Assembly: GCF_030272615.1 (NCBI RefSeq) | Contig: NC_081415.1 | Span: 422,247,757-422,311,756, forward strand | Length of the DNA: 64,000 bases | From: Cryptomeria japonica | Taxonomy: Eukaryota; Streptophyta; Pinopsida; Cupressales; Cupressaceae | Reading direction: 5' to 3' | Part shown: piece by piece, positions 36,646-48,508 of the stretch | Numbering within the stretch: the stretch's first letter is position 1 | How the letters are laid out: every line of letters begins with the position of its first letter | Notes under the pieces: generated by a model | What the model saw: the letters and a program-made list of their open reading frames with translations, nothing else | Told to the model about the DNA's origin: nothing | The model's database searches: none | Program-made: the position numbers and the translations under genes

Positions 36646-36784
36646 AAATTCCCACTTTCGCCAAATTCCTTCGTTGGCAAAAGTGGGAACCAGCTTTGTG
36701 AATTCACCCAGTTGCACAATTAGAAAATCTCATTTGATCTGATCTGATCTGATGACTTGTATTTTAATTTACTATTATTAAATT

Positions 36785-36905
36785 ATATTTCAAAGTAGGG
36801 ACATTACAAAGACCAATAAGACAACGTGAAGTTTCACAACATGAGATAGCACATTGAAGCAATCTAAATAAATAGATTCCATGGACTCTCTTTTGTAAGG
36901 ACTAT
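36785..36905 (-). repeat. Fragment of the A/B family 3' region
   Basis: CAAAGACCAATAAGACAA, then CATGAGATAGCACATTGAAGC and AATAAATAGATT, match the A copy near 18880-19000 and the B copy near 41020-41140 in order. It is a short isolated piece with no ORF. Confidence 0.6.
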
Positions 36906-37117
36906 ACTAGTTTATCACTTACACTGCCCTCTTGTCACAAATTTCCATACCTTTGTTCTGCATCAAAACCTACCTTCCTTATTCTCCTTCATAATGTTGT
37001 ATCATTAAGATTAGCATCAAACACTTAATAAAGGTTCATATTTCTTTACAACTCTTAATAAAGGTTCATCCTTGTTTACAATTCTTGCAGTTTTCATATA
37101 TTTAATGTATTATTCTT

Positions 37118-37500
37118 TAGGTGATGTCAATGTTCTTGTGGAAAGGCCACCTCATTCAAAATTATCCCCATCTGTATTGCCGACTGCAATGTCGGCAACA
37201 GGTAGCATGAAGACGTCCTCTACTGCTTGTTATGTTGACCCACCCACTGTTGGTAGATCCCTCTTTTGCTCTCTCTTTTGTTATGTGTTTATTTCCCTTG
37301 AAGTGTTCTTTCTTGGGGGCATTTCATAGTGGATTCATTTTTCTACAACAAGAGATGCACATGAGGATGCGCCAGAGGCAAATACTAGTGATAACATATC
37401 ATCCTAGATCTTCCCGTACTGCTAGTACGGGAACGTTGCAGACCACATTGGTGGTGAGTGACAAAGAATTGATTCCCTTGAAGATACAAAAGGTTCCAGG
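37118..37500 (+). pseudogene. Exon-like blocks of unknown protein
   Basis: An exon-like block starts after TTCTTTAG near 37120 (GDVNVLVERPPHSKLSPSVLP..) and ends near 37247 before GTAGATC. A second block, about 37345-37500 (SSRTASTGTLQTTLVVSDKELIPLKIQKVPG), ends before GTACTT. Both are on the plus strand, in line with the SET and TNP1-like blocks. No domain recognised. Confidence 0.35.
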
Positions 37501-37732
37501 TACTTTAAAATTATTATTATATATAGTGTAATTGTAATTTATTTACTGATCACTCATTTTGGACTAATTATCCCATGATTTTTTTTGCAGGAAATGATAT
37601 TTTTTTATAAAAATATTAATGACATTTCATTGCAGATGTTTGAACCCACCATACGTAAAAGGTGGAACATCATATGTGAACTAACCCTAATCCACTATTT
37701 TTATTTCACATCATTTCTAGAATAGTTTTCCT

Positions 37733-38480
37733 TTGATCCATTTCTTGAACTATATTAAAGGTATCTTCAAGTCATTTCCGAATCTAATAGGTTTGTTATT
37801 GCTTAAAAGGTGGAATGACCAAGAAAACGGGTTAAAAGATGAACTCACAAACCATATGGCCAAGTTGTTCGAAAATGACACATTCGACAAAACCAAGCTC
37901 CTTGAAAAAGATGGCACATATCTAAAGTATGTGAGGGACCAGTACAAGACACATTTAGAGAAGAACGTAAAGTATGAGCGCCCCCCCATGATTCCAAAGA
38001 GGAAGTGGAAGGACCTAATTTTGGATGCGAAGGAGAGAATTGAAAGGAAAAAAGGAAATACACCACTAGATGCCAGAAGAAGGTATGTGATACTATTAAG
38101 AATGCAATTATGTACTAATTACTCTTTATATTTATATAATCTAACATATTTCAAAATTTTCATAGACTGAGTGACACGTCAAAGGAAACCAAGGCAAGAC
38201 AATAAAAACACGGGCAACACAAACTCAACTTTGGTGGTTATATGAAACTTGCCGCATGAATTGTAAGAATCAATAAATGAAATATCGCATCAAAATATTT
38301 ATAAATTGCAAATCAATTTTTTTTTATCAAACAATACAAGCAAAATTCACGATACTAAGCAAAAATGTAGGGCTTTGATTTCAATAGAGCGCCCACAAAA
38401 GATGACAAGAAAAATGCCTACCAGTAAGGCTATACAACCATGGTTGATTGACTACGAGAATTGAGTGGGCAAACACGAGA
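37733..38480 (+). pseudogene. TNP1/Transposase_24-like exon block
   Basis: An open stretch encodes KRWNDQENGLKDELTNHMAKLF, LLEKDGTYLKYVRDQYKTHLEK and PPMIPKRKWKDLILDAKERI, ending at a GTATGTG donor near 38082. After an intron (acceptor near 38165) it continues as LSDTSKETKARQ..KHGQHKLNFGGYMKL. The pattern of basic helices with W..L and a closing K..H/GG..Y segment is like the plant transposon families (Transposase_24 or TNP1-type) that accompany TNP2. The match is by pattern only. Stops are present after 38190. Confidence 0.4.
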
Positions 38481-38639
38481 TTCTAGTGCATCTGTCACAC
38501 AGGTAAGTAAGCTATATGAAAATAATTACAAATTGAATACCTTACCAATAATCTATTTGATGTTAAGTTCCAACATAAAGCGAATTTATTTGTTTTAATT
38601 AAGCAAGCAATTATAACAATGTGCATGACATTGGAATGC

Positions 38640-39299
38640 AGCCTGATAATCGTGGAACACAACCTCCACATGAAGGTCCGGATGTGAATCCCTGTAGTGG
38701 AGGTATTCATTTGATATTCAATTTTTTTAATGTAATTATTAATACAAATAGACATCTTAAATTGTAATTGGTGTAGAAATTAATGTAACCTTTTTTGTTA
38801 ATATTTTAGAGCATGTAGTCGGTGGTGACCAAGTGGAGCATGATCCGGGTAGACAACATCAGGAACGTGATGTCCCCCAGTCAGGTAAAGAGGACCACTG
38901 TTATTCCTTTAAATATATTTAATTTCAATTGGTGTATTGATTAATGTAACCTTTCATATTTCAACTCCAGAGGATCTACAGGGTGTTCAGCATGTTGAGG
39001 TTGAGTCTAGACAAAATGATTTTGAAGATGATGTGGCCCCATCAAGTAAAAAGCGCCTTGGTTATGATCTGTAAATGAATGAAATACTTGTAACAAAAAT
39101 AAAAAATTATTTGAATTTAACCCATTTCTTTGTTATTGTAGAGAACCCCCCTTTGCATCAGTGTCCTCGTCCTCAGAAGAGGACTAGGCATACATCAAGA
39201 TCACGAGCAGAGGGAAGAACAACTGAAGAGGGGGAAAATGATGAAGAAAACAATGCTCCACTTAGACTTTTCATAGCTTCAAAAAAAAAATGGTTGTAA
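38640..39299 (+). pseudogene. Small charged exons, possible C-terminus of the same gene
   Basis: Exon-like blocks are at about 38641-38700 (QPDNRGTQPPHEGPDVNP), 38811-38884 (EHVVGGDQVEHDPGRQ..), 38972-39075 (EDLQGVQHVEVES.., SSKKRLGYDL) and 39141-39299 (PRPQKRTRHTSRSRAEGRTT.., ending KKKWL stop). GT donors and AG acceptors are plausible. The sequence is acidic then basic, with a possible nuclear localisation stretch (KRTRHTSRSR). Confidence 0.35.
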
Positions 39300-39839
39300 T
39301 CTACATTATTTCATAATGATTGATTTTTTATGTGTTAATGAATGTTCATGAATGATATGTGTTAATTAATATTGATGAATGTTGTGTGTTAATGAGTGCT
39401 AGTGAATGTTATGTGTTATTGAACGTTATGTGATAATGAATGAATGCCATATTTTATTAATGAATGAAACAATGAATGAATGTTAGATGTTAACGGGGAA
39501 TTTAGAGTGATGTTAGGGGGGGAGGGGCCAAATGATCTACCACCTTCACGTGGTTGACCTTGTTAAGTAGAGAATATTAAACTATTCTCGAAATCAAGTG
39601 AAGCTCAATAAGATAACACACTTTTCAATATTTCATTATGTTGCACAGTTAATCTTATTGAATAATGTATATTGAATCTTAATTGTAGGGTCCAACAGAG
39701 CCAACACGAACACCAACACCACAAGTAAGTGGTTTGTTTTTTCATGATAATCTAGGAAGGTTCATCTGCAGTGTTATGTGTAACTGTGAAGGTGAGAAAT
39801 TTATATTTTTTGTGTTCTGACATTTATTTTTTGTTCTAG
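39300..39839. other. Interval with AATGTTATGTGTTAATG repeats
   Basis: Near 39330-39490 there are imperfect repeats of GAATGTTATGTGTTAATGA type, then a G-rich stretch (39515-39535). A short exon-like block (GPTEPTRTPTPQ) is bounded by TAG and GTAAGT near 39690-39725. The clathrin exon acceptor follows at 39838. No gene assigned. Confidence 0.4.
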
Positions 39840-40635
39840 GTGGATGTCTTGGAAGAGGTCAGTGATTACTATCAAAATAGAGGTCGCTTTGATGAACTCA
39901 TATTCGTGTTTGTGATGAGCAGCAACACTGGAAGGAACTTACATATTTATATATTCAAGATGATGAATATGATAATGATGCCACTACTATCATGAACCAT
40001 TCTCCAGAGGCATGGGATCATATGCGCCAATTCAAAGATGTTGTAGTTAAAGTGGCAAATATTGAATTGTACTACAAAGTTGTACGCTTTTATTTGCAAG
40101 ATCACCCAGATCTTATTAATGACCTCTTGAATGTCCTTGCCCTTATGGTAGACCACACATGAGTGGTTGAAATCATGCATAAGGTATGGCTCTAAACTCT
40201 TTTATTATGTTACTTTTTTTAGGATTACTGAGATGTATTTCACTTCGGTATTTAGTTTTTCTAGATGTTCTCTTTAGCAGCTATTTGGTTTGGAAAAATT
40301 TCATGAGTATCTTTTGTTTTGTTGTATTTGTTATCCATGGTGGACATCTTCGTCTTGTGAAGCCGTACATGGTTGCAGTACAGAGCAATAATGTAGCTGC
40401 TATTAATGAGGCTTTGAATGAAATTAATGTAGAAGAGGAATCTTATGATAGGCTTTGAGAATCTATGGATATGTACGATAACTTTGATCAGATTGGGCTT
40501 GCTCAGAGGGTGAGAGGAACTTCTCTATTGGTTATTTCATTTAAGTTAAAGTGGGATGTAGTTTAGCACTTGAATATTTTTCTAATGATCTTCAATTTAA
40601 ATTAGGTTGAGAAACATGAACTTCTTGAATTTCGG
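39840..40635 (+). pseudogene. Clathrin heavy chain pseudogene, upstream exon block
   Basis: Three exons match the C-terminal leg of plant clathrin heavy chain, the coat protein of endocytic and Golgi vesicles. Exon 39840-40183 has LEEVSDYYQNRG and, after a gap, [38 protein letters not shown] and DLLNVLAL. Exon about 40337-40509 has [32 protein letters not shown] and MYDNFDQIGLAQR. Exon 40606-40635 has VEKHELLEFR. Between DEL and CDEQQHW roughly 60 codons expected from the family are missing. TGA stops at 40160 and 40456 replace expected Arg codons. Introns are retained, so this is a decayed genomic copy, not a processed one. The next coding part is missing where element B begins. Confidence 0.9.
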
Positions 40636-41526
40636 TTAAAGGTTTTTCTATAGCGAATTTTCGAGGAGGCAAATGATTCTTGAATTCTATTTGGTTATAT
40701 TTTTTGCTTGCTGAAAATTTTGAAATGCTTACTTATAAATGTTTATGAAATTGTGCCTATATAAATTAAAAGTATGATTCCTTGATCAAGATTGCTTCTA
40801 AAAATACCCGATTTAATTATATCAGATCAACAATAGACTAGTGCCTTCATCCCTTACTGATTTCATACTATTTCAAATTAAAAGATCCTACGTATAACCG
40901 TGGAGACAGTTTTAATAATTTATTTTCAAAACAATACCATCACATCAAAAACATATATATGGATTGTAACTGAAATATAAAATGTAGTTAGTCTTATTGA
41001 ATTTTAAATTTGCTTTGAAAGACCAATAAGACAATTTGAAACTTGCCAACCAACCTTTCAAACTGATGCTCAAACTGGAAATTAGTCTCAATCACAATAG
41101 CACAAGATAACACATTGACGCAATCTAATAAAATAGATTTATCACATGGAACTAATCAATCAATTGAAAAGTATATACCATTCAGAATGAAGAACACTTG
41201 AAATTTATATTGAAAATAGATAATCAAACCAATTGATTTCAATATGTATCATCCATCAACTTTGATATTTCTAGAAAACAAACTGCATAAGTGTTGTATA
41301 AAATTGTCTTGATAAGATCATAAAACTTGAGGTATCTCCACCACTTGTTCTAAAATATCCTCCATTTATAGATGAGGATTCAGTTTGAAATTGAAAGGGC
41401 ATACCCTTTCATTAAAACTAAAACTAACAAAAAATAACTAAAAACTAACTTCCTAAAAACTGTCTTTACAATATGAACATATTATAAAAACATAAAAAAA
41501 CATGACTTTGGGCTCCAACTTAGACA

Positions 41527-42774
41527 TCAGGTCCAGTCTCCCAACATATTGCTGCACTTCTGGATATGCTCCAAGTACTTCTCTGACTTATATGTGTCTG
41601 CATCATGGATGATATCCCTGACAATGACTTCCAACGTGAAATTTTTTTCCATCTATTTCACAATCTCTTTCAATTCAATTCCATCAATTTGGGCCATATC
41701 AAGGGTGACATTGAGAAGACTACGACATTCTGAGATCCATACATCTTTATCCTTTATCTCACCCTTCTGATCAATTAACTCTGGGAAATCAGGCTGAACA
41801 GTGTCTTTGCATTCATAATATTCAAATTTTAATTCTTCATCAAATTTATTGTGTTTAGCCAACCACCTCTTTATTTTTTCAATTTCTTCGGTTTCCGCTT
41901 TGGCCATTGTTTTATCATGCAACCTTGTTCCCAATCTGTTTGAAATTCTATTGTGTGAAACTACATTGTCCATGTTCTTTTGAAACACTGTCCAAAATTC
42001 TTTTAGAAAGCCTTGTAAAACCTCAAATCTTTTAGTTAGTAATACACCAACAGTATCTGCCCTCACACTTTGCATTTGTTTTAATATCCTTATATTTTCT
42101 TGCTACAACTCCTCGCATTTTTTCTTCCATTGATATCTATCCGGAGTAAGAACCATTGGCACCTGTTGCCCACTTCTCCTTAGCATTTCTTCATACAATG
42201 CCTTGTACTAGTTCCTCTCCCTCACTACTCTGACCATCTATGCTTTATTGAATTTTGAAATATCCACTCTGATATCAACAGAAACAATTGGATCAATTTC
42301 ACCAACTTTTAGTTTCATCATATGGCCATAGGCCTTGTCAACATCAATAATATTTGGTCTCTTGTGGGGAGGGTACAAAGCCCATAACCTCAAAGATTCC
42401 TCATCCTGATCAAATCTTGAACCGATAAATACATCATTTACACCTTGTATATCCAATTTGAATTCCTTGTTTTCTGAATGCAATAAACTGTCAAAGATAA
42501 AAGAAGCACCGAGGTCCCATCTGGGAAACAAAATCACCCCAGCCTCTGTAAGTAGTTGCCTCCCCTTTTGAGGGGTCACTGTGGTTATCTTTGCATCAAT
42601 TTCCTATTTTAATTTATTTAACAACTCAACCTCATTATCAGGCATTATGTTGGGAATAGAGTCCCTCAATTTCTTCCCTTTAAAATTATACAAGAATGTT
42701 TTAAATTCTTTGGAATGAATAAAAACACCATCAACAACAAAAGCATAAAACCCCTCTAACCGAGAGTCAGCATG
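41527..42774 (-). pseudogene. Element B ORF, C-terminal half
   Basis: It continues the B ORF after element E. It begins ADSRLEGFYAF, corresponding to the ARYDEYSAF segment of A, then VFIHSKEFKTFL, FKGKKLRDSIPN, DIQGVNDVFIGSRFDQ, WALYPPHKRP and IIDVDKAYGHMMKLK. The final helical part has MQSVRADT, NRLGTRLHDKTMA and a C-terminal MLGDWT stop at 41527 (A: MLGDQP). Only a few stops break it. Together with 49305-50976 the length is about 970 codons, almost the same as A. Function unknown. Confidence 0.6.
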
Positions 42775-43562
42775 TGTTAGGATTCCCACAGATACTGAGA
42801 GGGGGGGGTGAATCAGTATCTAACCGGTTGTAGTATTTTCTTGACTTAAAACATGTAAAGCATATTAATATTGTATACCGGTAAGCAAGAAATAATTCAG
42901 TAAGCAAAGATAACAACAACCACATGAGAAACACACCATAACACAGTAGTTTAATGAGGAAAGCCGGTGTGGGAAAAACCTCGGTGGGATTTGTGACCCA
43001 CAATATTCACTTACTAGCCAATAAGAGAATATTACTGCTACAAGAGGGGGCCAAGTGCCTAGAGCTCACTGCTCAATTACAAAATGGGAAGTCTCACTGA
43101 CTTACAAAATGGATTATATAAATCCAATGTCTTGTACTGCTTCAAAATAGCATCTACTATGCCAGATCCACTACCGGTTTATAGCTCTGCTTCATACATA
43201 AACCCTTAACCTATAATTCGCATAATAGGTCTGCCTTATTTCGCCTAATTACATTCCTTCATACTTACTTACTTGTTCTACAATGATCTCTTATATATAT
43301 GAGTCAATTTACAATTTGCCAAGTTGGCTTACAATGATTTTACAATAATAAACAAAATAAATTACAAACAAAATTCCTGTCAGCTTCTGTGCCAGTATGC
43401 TTCCTTTCACTGCCGGTGTCGGTGGTTTGTGTGCCGGTGTAGAATCTGACTTTGCTGGTGCCGGTGGATTGCCTTGCTGGTGTCATAGGATTGTAAGGTT
43501 GCAATCAATGACAAAACCTTCAATCACCTACAATGTCTCATTGGAGTGTGCATTTGCCAACA
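42775..43562 (-). repeat. 3' LTR of element E
   Basis: 788 bp, highly similar to 48509-49299. Minus-strand ends are TGTTGGCAAATG and GGAATCCTAACA. It contains the shared block (CCCACCGAGGTTTTTCCC near 42972-42989) and the GATTCACCCCCCCC tract near 42800. Confidence 0.92.
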
Positions 43563-43704
43563 ATCTCCCCCTTTGGCATTGATGGAAACACTCATGAGAA
43601 AAATTCAGAAGTGTATCCAAAAATTGAAGACCAAAAAAAGTGTGCTCCCCCTGAGCAGATGATCCTTAAGTTATTTGATTTTTCTCATACCACTACTCCC
43701 CCTT
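43563..43704 (-). promoter_or_regulatory. Multiple polypurine tracts of element E
   Basis: Minus-strand AAAGGGGGAGAT abuts the 3' LTR and is preceded by ATCAATGCC. Two more G-rich tracts lie near 43650 and 43695. The segment ATCAATGCCAAAGGGGGAGA is identical to the one before the copia-1 3' LTR. Confidence 0.85.
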
Positions 43705-43756
43705 TGGCATCAATGACAAAGGTTGTCAAAGTGTCAATTGAGTGTGGTTTCCAGCT

Positions 43757-46700
43757 TCATCCTTGTAACCGGTTGGTTACAATCTGAAAAAGATCTGCCA
43801 AAACCAGATTCAAGCTCTCAAAGAACTTTTTGTTGTCTTTTATTGCGGCCTCTGTCCTGTGAACTGTATCGGTGAGGTGTTGCATTTGCTCTGCCGGTGT
43901 TTTCTATCCTTGAACCAGGGCATTAGATATTTCTTTCCTTAAGGTGGTGAGGTAGTCCAGTTGTGGACTTAGTCTCCATTTAAGATCCTTAGCCTTACCT
44001 TTTATTCTTTCCTTTTCTCTTTCCAGCTTAACTAGTTCTTCCTCAAAACCTGTTATCTTCTGCTCAAAAACTGATAATGAATCAGATGAGTTAATGAAAT
44101 AGTCTGCTAGTTGATTTATTTCCTCCTGTATCTTGCTGATCTTCTTGTCTATATCAACTGTCAGAAAGTTAGTCTTACAAGCATCTCTATACAAAGTTTT
44201 GAATTCCTTTAATGTGCTACATAATTCCGGTAGAAGTGTGTCAAACTGCCTTGTACACTTCTTTATTTCTTCCTCAAGGAATTTGTGTTTTTCCTTCTCT
44301 AATCTCTCCTTGAATTCTTCCTCTTTTATTTGTTCAACTATCACAGTGTTTTCAGTAATATACTTAGATAAAGTGCCAAGTTGACTCAAAGAATCTTTAT
44401 TATCTACATTACATTTTGGAGCTATCATCTTCAGAATTGGAATTGTATCATCTATAGCCTTGTATGCTTGTGAGCTACAATTTGTTATTTTCTTTAAGGA
44501 GTTCAAAAGAACTTCTGTTACATTATTTGATTTGAATCCTGTAGTTGAAGTGCCAACACTCTGTATCCCGCTGGTGGGAGCAATATCCTTGCTTGTGGTG
44601 ACCTCTGGTAGGTCAGTTTGTGTTTCCATTTCCTTAAGCAAAGGTTTGTCTTGCTCAGATGATGCCGGTGGTATTGACTCTATGTGAACCTATTGTTGTG
44701 ATGGATCCTATTGATGTGCTTGTTGTTTTGTGTTACCATCTATCGGTTTACCTTCTGTATTATCTATTACCGGTGCCTCACTAGCCATATTTGTCTTTCT
44801 AGTTGTGTCCTTATCTACCACAATGTTAACTTTCTGAGTATCAATGTCAACTGTGTCTAACACCTCAGAGTTTGGATTAGTGTGCTCTTGTGGTATCTCC
44901 ATACTCTCATTAGCCGGTTGACTTTCAGTTGTAACTACCGATGGAGTATTCAGAGGCGGTGGGGATAAGTTGTCTTTTATTTTTATGCTCGCAGGTCCAC
45001 CAACCTTGCCTTTACCCTTATCCTTATCTTTCTGATATACTTTGATAGGTTTAGGATTTCTATACTCTTCCTGCTTTTCTTTCTCAACAAGGAATATGTC
45101 ACATGCATTAGCAGTTTCCTCTGCAACCTCATTTACTCTACCAACCATAAGTGCTACATGCCGGTGTGCAGTTGAGAATACTGTCCAGTTAGCCTCTGAG
45201 ATCATATCATCTATCTCCTTTGGTGAGTTTACATGATAAACAACAAGTAGTTTCTCAATTTTTATTTTCTTGTCAAGCTCTACAACAACTTGCCTTCTAG
45301 CTTCAAGTCTCTTAAATAGTTCTACCGGTAATTCATCTACAACTTGCATCAAGAATTTCTTATAGATATCCAAGTGTAGAATTACACTATTTTCAACTTT
45401 CTCCTTGTCATCAACTGATAATGTATCATATAATTTGTTGATGTTTTTCAGCTATCCATCCTCTGTTATTTGATCTAGTAGTTTGTCAATTGGAGTAATG
45501 TTTTGTTGAGCCTTTTTCTTTGGTGTTAACTTTTTCTTCTTTGGAGTTGTCTTCTTAGCCGAGGGCCTTACTGCTTATTGTTTTTGTCTGGTTCTTCTAG
45601 GCGAAGATGTGGATACCAGTGAAGGTTCTCTTTTCCTCACAACTCTTTTAAATCAGCTGGCATGTCACTTTCCGAAGAAGTTGTATCGGTGAAAGGTGAG
45701 TTTCTGGTTGTTGTGCTTGTAACTCATCTTCAGTGATACCGGTTTGTTTAAGTACATCTTCTTTGATAGCCTTTTCTTTCCTAGATCCTCTTCTTACTGT
45801 TTCTTCTACCTTCTTTACTCTTTTCTTTGTTTGAATTTGATTCTCAATAGTCTCAACACTGCCAAATACCTCTTCTTTTTGTTCCTTAGGTGCTTCCAGA
45901 AGGGCTTTTGCATATGTTTCAATTATGTTGTCATCAGTCTCATAACCCATTTCAGTAACCCAAATGGTTCTTGGGATAACTTCCTCCATCCAAATCTCAT
46001 CCTTCTTAATAACAAAGCATATGCCATCCTTATACTTATCTACAATTGCTTGTGAAAGTCTAACTCTAGTATTCATCCAGGCCTTTGATGCCTGCAAGTA
46101 CTCATTTATATTCTTTTCTTTGTTTTCACCCATGTTGTGCAGTAAATCAGACAGTTGTTTTCCTACCGGTATGTCAAAACCTAGATTTTTGTTGCCAATA
46201 TCGGGAACCTATTTTGTTATGTGCAGCATTAAATAGACAAGTAGGTTACCAAATCTAAATGTCCCCTTTTTGTCTTTCTTGATTTTTCCAATATTATCAA
46301 TCGGTTCATCCTTCAACCATTCACACACATCTATTTTTGCATTATCCTTGATCATATCATGAGCACTCTTTATGCATAAACTAGAAACTGAGTTTAACCT
46401 ATTTGCATGTGTTGTTTTATACCCTAAAATCATGCTAATGAATCTGACATTGATGTCGGTTACATCATTCACTCTTAAAGATCTCTTGTTAGATGTTGAA
46501 CCTATTAGGTTAGTCACTAGGTCATTTGAGACCTTCTTTGTCTTATCAAGTCTGTTATCGGTGGAGGGTAACCCTATCATAGCCTTTACTGCCTCTTTAG
46601 TTATTTTGTGAACTGAGTCTAACTAGAAAAATTCACCATGAACCCTGCTTAAAACTATCCTTATAACATCCTTAGGGAATTCCAGAATACTAAGGATTTT

Positions 46701-46997
46701 AGTGAATCCTAGGGTTTCGATTATTTTGTGTTTAGGTTTCACATTACCGGAATCATCACAAATTATAGTCTTATACATGTTCTTAATTTCCTCATCACCT
46801 AATTCTTCTATGTGACAATGAATGTACATTCTAGGGTCTTCTGAAAAAACTACTTCTTTGGGAATTTGAGAAAATGCACCAACATTATCATCCTTCTTAG
46901 CTATTTTAGGAACTAACTGAAATACATGCCTAGGGCGTTTGATTACTTCGACTACAGTAGGATTTGTTATGAATTCAGGTACAAAAGAAGATGCCAT
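43757..46997 (-). pseudogene. Element E ORF2: unknown protein of about 1080 residues
   Basis: It starts MASSFVPEF at 46997 and ends at a TGA at 43757-43759; a few stops and shifts break it (near 46621, 46207, 45655, 44705 and 43901). The N-terminal 450 residues are probably globular (MYIHCHIEEL, EAVKAMIGLPSTDNR, MILGYKTTHANRL, FGNLLVYLML, TIWVTEMGYETDDN). A K/E-rich linker (KKRVKKVEET) follows, then a helical segment (VVDELPVELFKRLEARRQVVVEL, FSTAHRHVALMVGRVNEVAEET). After a K-rich KDKDKGKGKVGG stretch there is a long coiled coil (ISKIQEEINQLADYF, EEELVKLEREKERIKGK). The order equals ORF2 of element C. No enzyme motif seen. An AxxxxxGLP motif recalls the plant 'putative transposon protein' families, weakly. 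Confidence 0.65.
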
Positions 46998-47300
46998 GAT
47001 TATAAATACCTTTCTCTGCCTTAGGAATGATTGATTGCTGAATTGCTTTGCTACTTTGCTTGAAATGTCTTTGCTCGGATTTTTTGTGCTCTTCAAATGT
47101 TTGAATGCTCGATGAAGTAGAATGGAGCCAAAACATTGATTTATAATGTTAATTTTGCCAACCACCACATTTAATGCTTGTCAATTAAGTAACCACTTAA
47201 CTTATCTGCCAGTATAGAAGTAATTTCAACTTCTCATCATCAATCGAGGGAATATCAGCACGTTTCACATTTGATTGCCAAACCCTCAAAGAAATTTTCT

Positions 47301-48464
47301 TTAGTTAGATGAAGACTCTCCTGCTGGTGGAGTGTTACTTTCTTCTGCCGGTGGAGTGTTACTCTGTTCTATCGGTGGAGGAGTATTCCTATCAACATTT
47401 AGTTCTGATTTCCTGATCCATTGTTTTGAGAATTCCTGCTTTACTTCTTCAACCTTTTCTTTACCTTTCAAACTAGCACCATTGTTATTTACTAGTGAGG
47501 ACTTGCTTCTACAAAATTTAGCAATATGTCCAATTTTGTTATAGGCATAACAAGTCACATTATTTTTCTGAATAGCTTTCCCATAACCTATGCCGGTTTG
47601 TGTTCTGCATTGATTAGATAAGTGTCCAAATCTTCCACAAACATAACATCTCACATTCATTCTGCAATTTTCAGAATTATGACCAATTTTGTTGCATTTT
47701 GAACATTGACCAGTGGGTGTATTGGTATTTTGATAATTTCTAGATCTACATTGATTTTCTCTATGACCATATTTGTTATAGTTAAAGCATTTTCCATTAA
47801 ATTTATAAGCAGTAGGTTGTCTTACCGGTTTGCCTTGATCCTATGTGTTTGCAGTATTAAAGCTTTCACCAGCTTCAAAGCCAAGACCATTAGTGTCACC
47901 ATTAGGTTTCTGATTTTTCAACAAGTCACCAAGTTCTTCTGAGCTTTTCTCGAATTTTTCTTTATGTTGATTTGCAGCAGCCAGTTCTCCTTCCAAGATA
48001 CCTTTTTGTCTCATGAGTTCATTTGAGTCATTCTGTGCATGCATCAGATATGTCTTCAACATATAATTTTCATAACTAAGTCTCATGTTTTCATTTGCAG
48101 CATCATTCAGTCTTCTAGTCAAGTCTTCTTCAATCTTCTTTCTATCTTCAATTTCTTTACAAAATCTCATAGTCATGTCCTGCATCTCATTCTTTGTTTT
48201 CATGTTTTCTTGTTTAAGCTTATTCATCAGATCACTAAGAGTTTCCTTTTCATCATTCTCATTTTGCATCTTTTCACAAAGTTCTCTTCTTTTGTTTCTT
48301 GAAATGGTAAGATTTTCTTGAAGTGCTTGAATAATATCCTGTGCAACTTTTAGATCATCTTCAAGTTTGATATTTTTCAATTTTTCTGCATCATAGTCTG
48401 AGAGAGCTCCTTCTAATTGCTTCATCAAGTTTTCCATCTCTACCGGTGTCAAGATCTTGCTCAA
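47301..48464 (-). pseudogene. Element E ORF1: coiled coil plus four zinc knuckles
   Basis: The start Met at 48464 lies 43 bases after the primer site. Residues 1-190 or so are a strong coiled-coil region. A GLGFEAGES segment and a single stop (47841-47843) follow. Four CX2CX4HX4C knuckles, the first and last with one Cys replaced by Tyr, lie near 47751-47792 (GHRENQC), 47679-47720 (CSKC..GHNSENC), 47610-47652 (CYVC..GHLSNQC) and 47510-47553 (GHIAKFC). The tail is rich in PPP..E repeats (TPPAEESN, TPPAGESS). With only one stop this is the best-preserved copy of the family. I infer a gag-like role in RNA packaging. Confidence 0.78.
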
Positions 48465-48493
48465 GCTGTTAGGCTTCTAAAAATAGAGGACCA

Positions 48494-48507
48494 GACTTTG
48501 ATACCAA
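48494..48507 (-). promoter_or_regulatory. Primer binding site of element E
   Basis: Minus-strand TTGGTATCAAAGTC one base after the LTR; a diverged initiator Met-tRNA site like that of element D. Confidence 0.78.
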
Positions 48508-48508
48508 T

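Larger units (their letters stand above)
28960..39299 (+). mobile_element. Candidate CACTA-type DNA transposon remnant (approximate limits)
   Basis: The plus strand carries a multi-exon TNP2-type transposase (28960-33097), a SET-domain gene fragment (33905-34760) and further exons ending in a TNP1-like block (37733-38480) and acidic/basic exons to 39299. CACTA (En/Spm) elements typically pair a TNP2 transposase with a second gene, and the same strand and decay level suggest one unit. I found no CACTA termini or target duplication, so the limits given are only those of the coding remains. Confidence 0.4.

Noticed and set aside
36334..36742. Overlapping ORFs on both strands rich in R, S and E/P
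   Set aside because: They arise from the TTCGAGCGAA motif cluster read in several frames; no domain or homologous copy.
28960..39839. CACTA/TAGTG terminal inverted repeats for the transposon
   Set aside because: Scattered CACTA and TAGTG words (for example near 27970 and 39397) do not extend into matching inverted repeats, so I do not claim ends.
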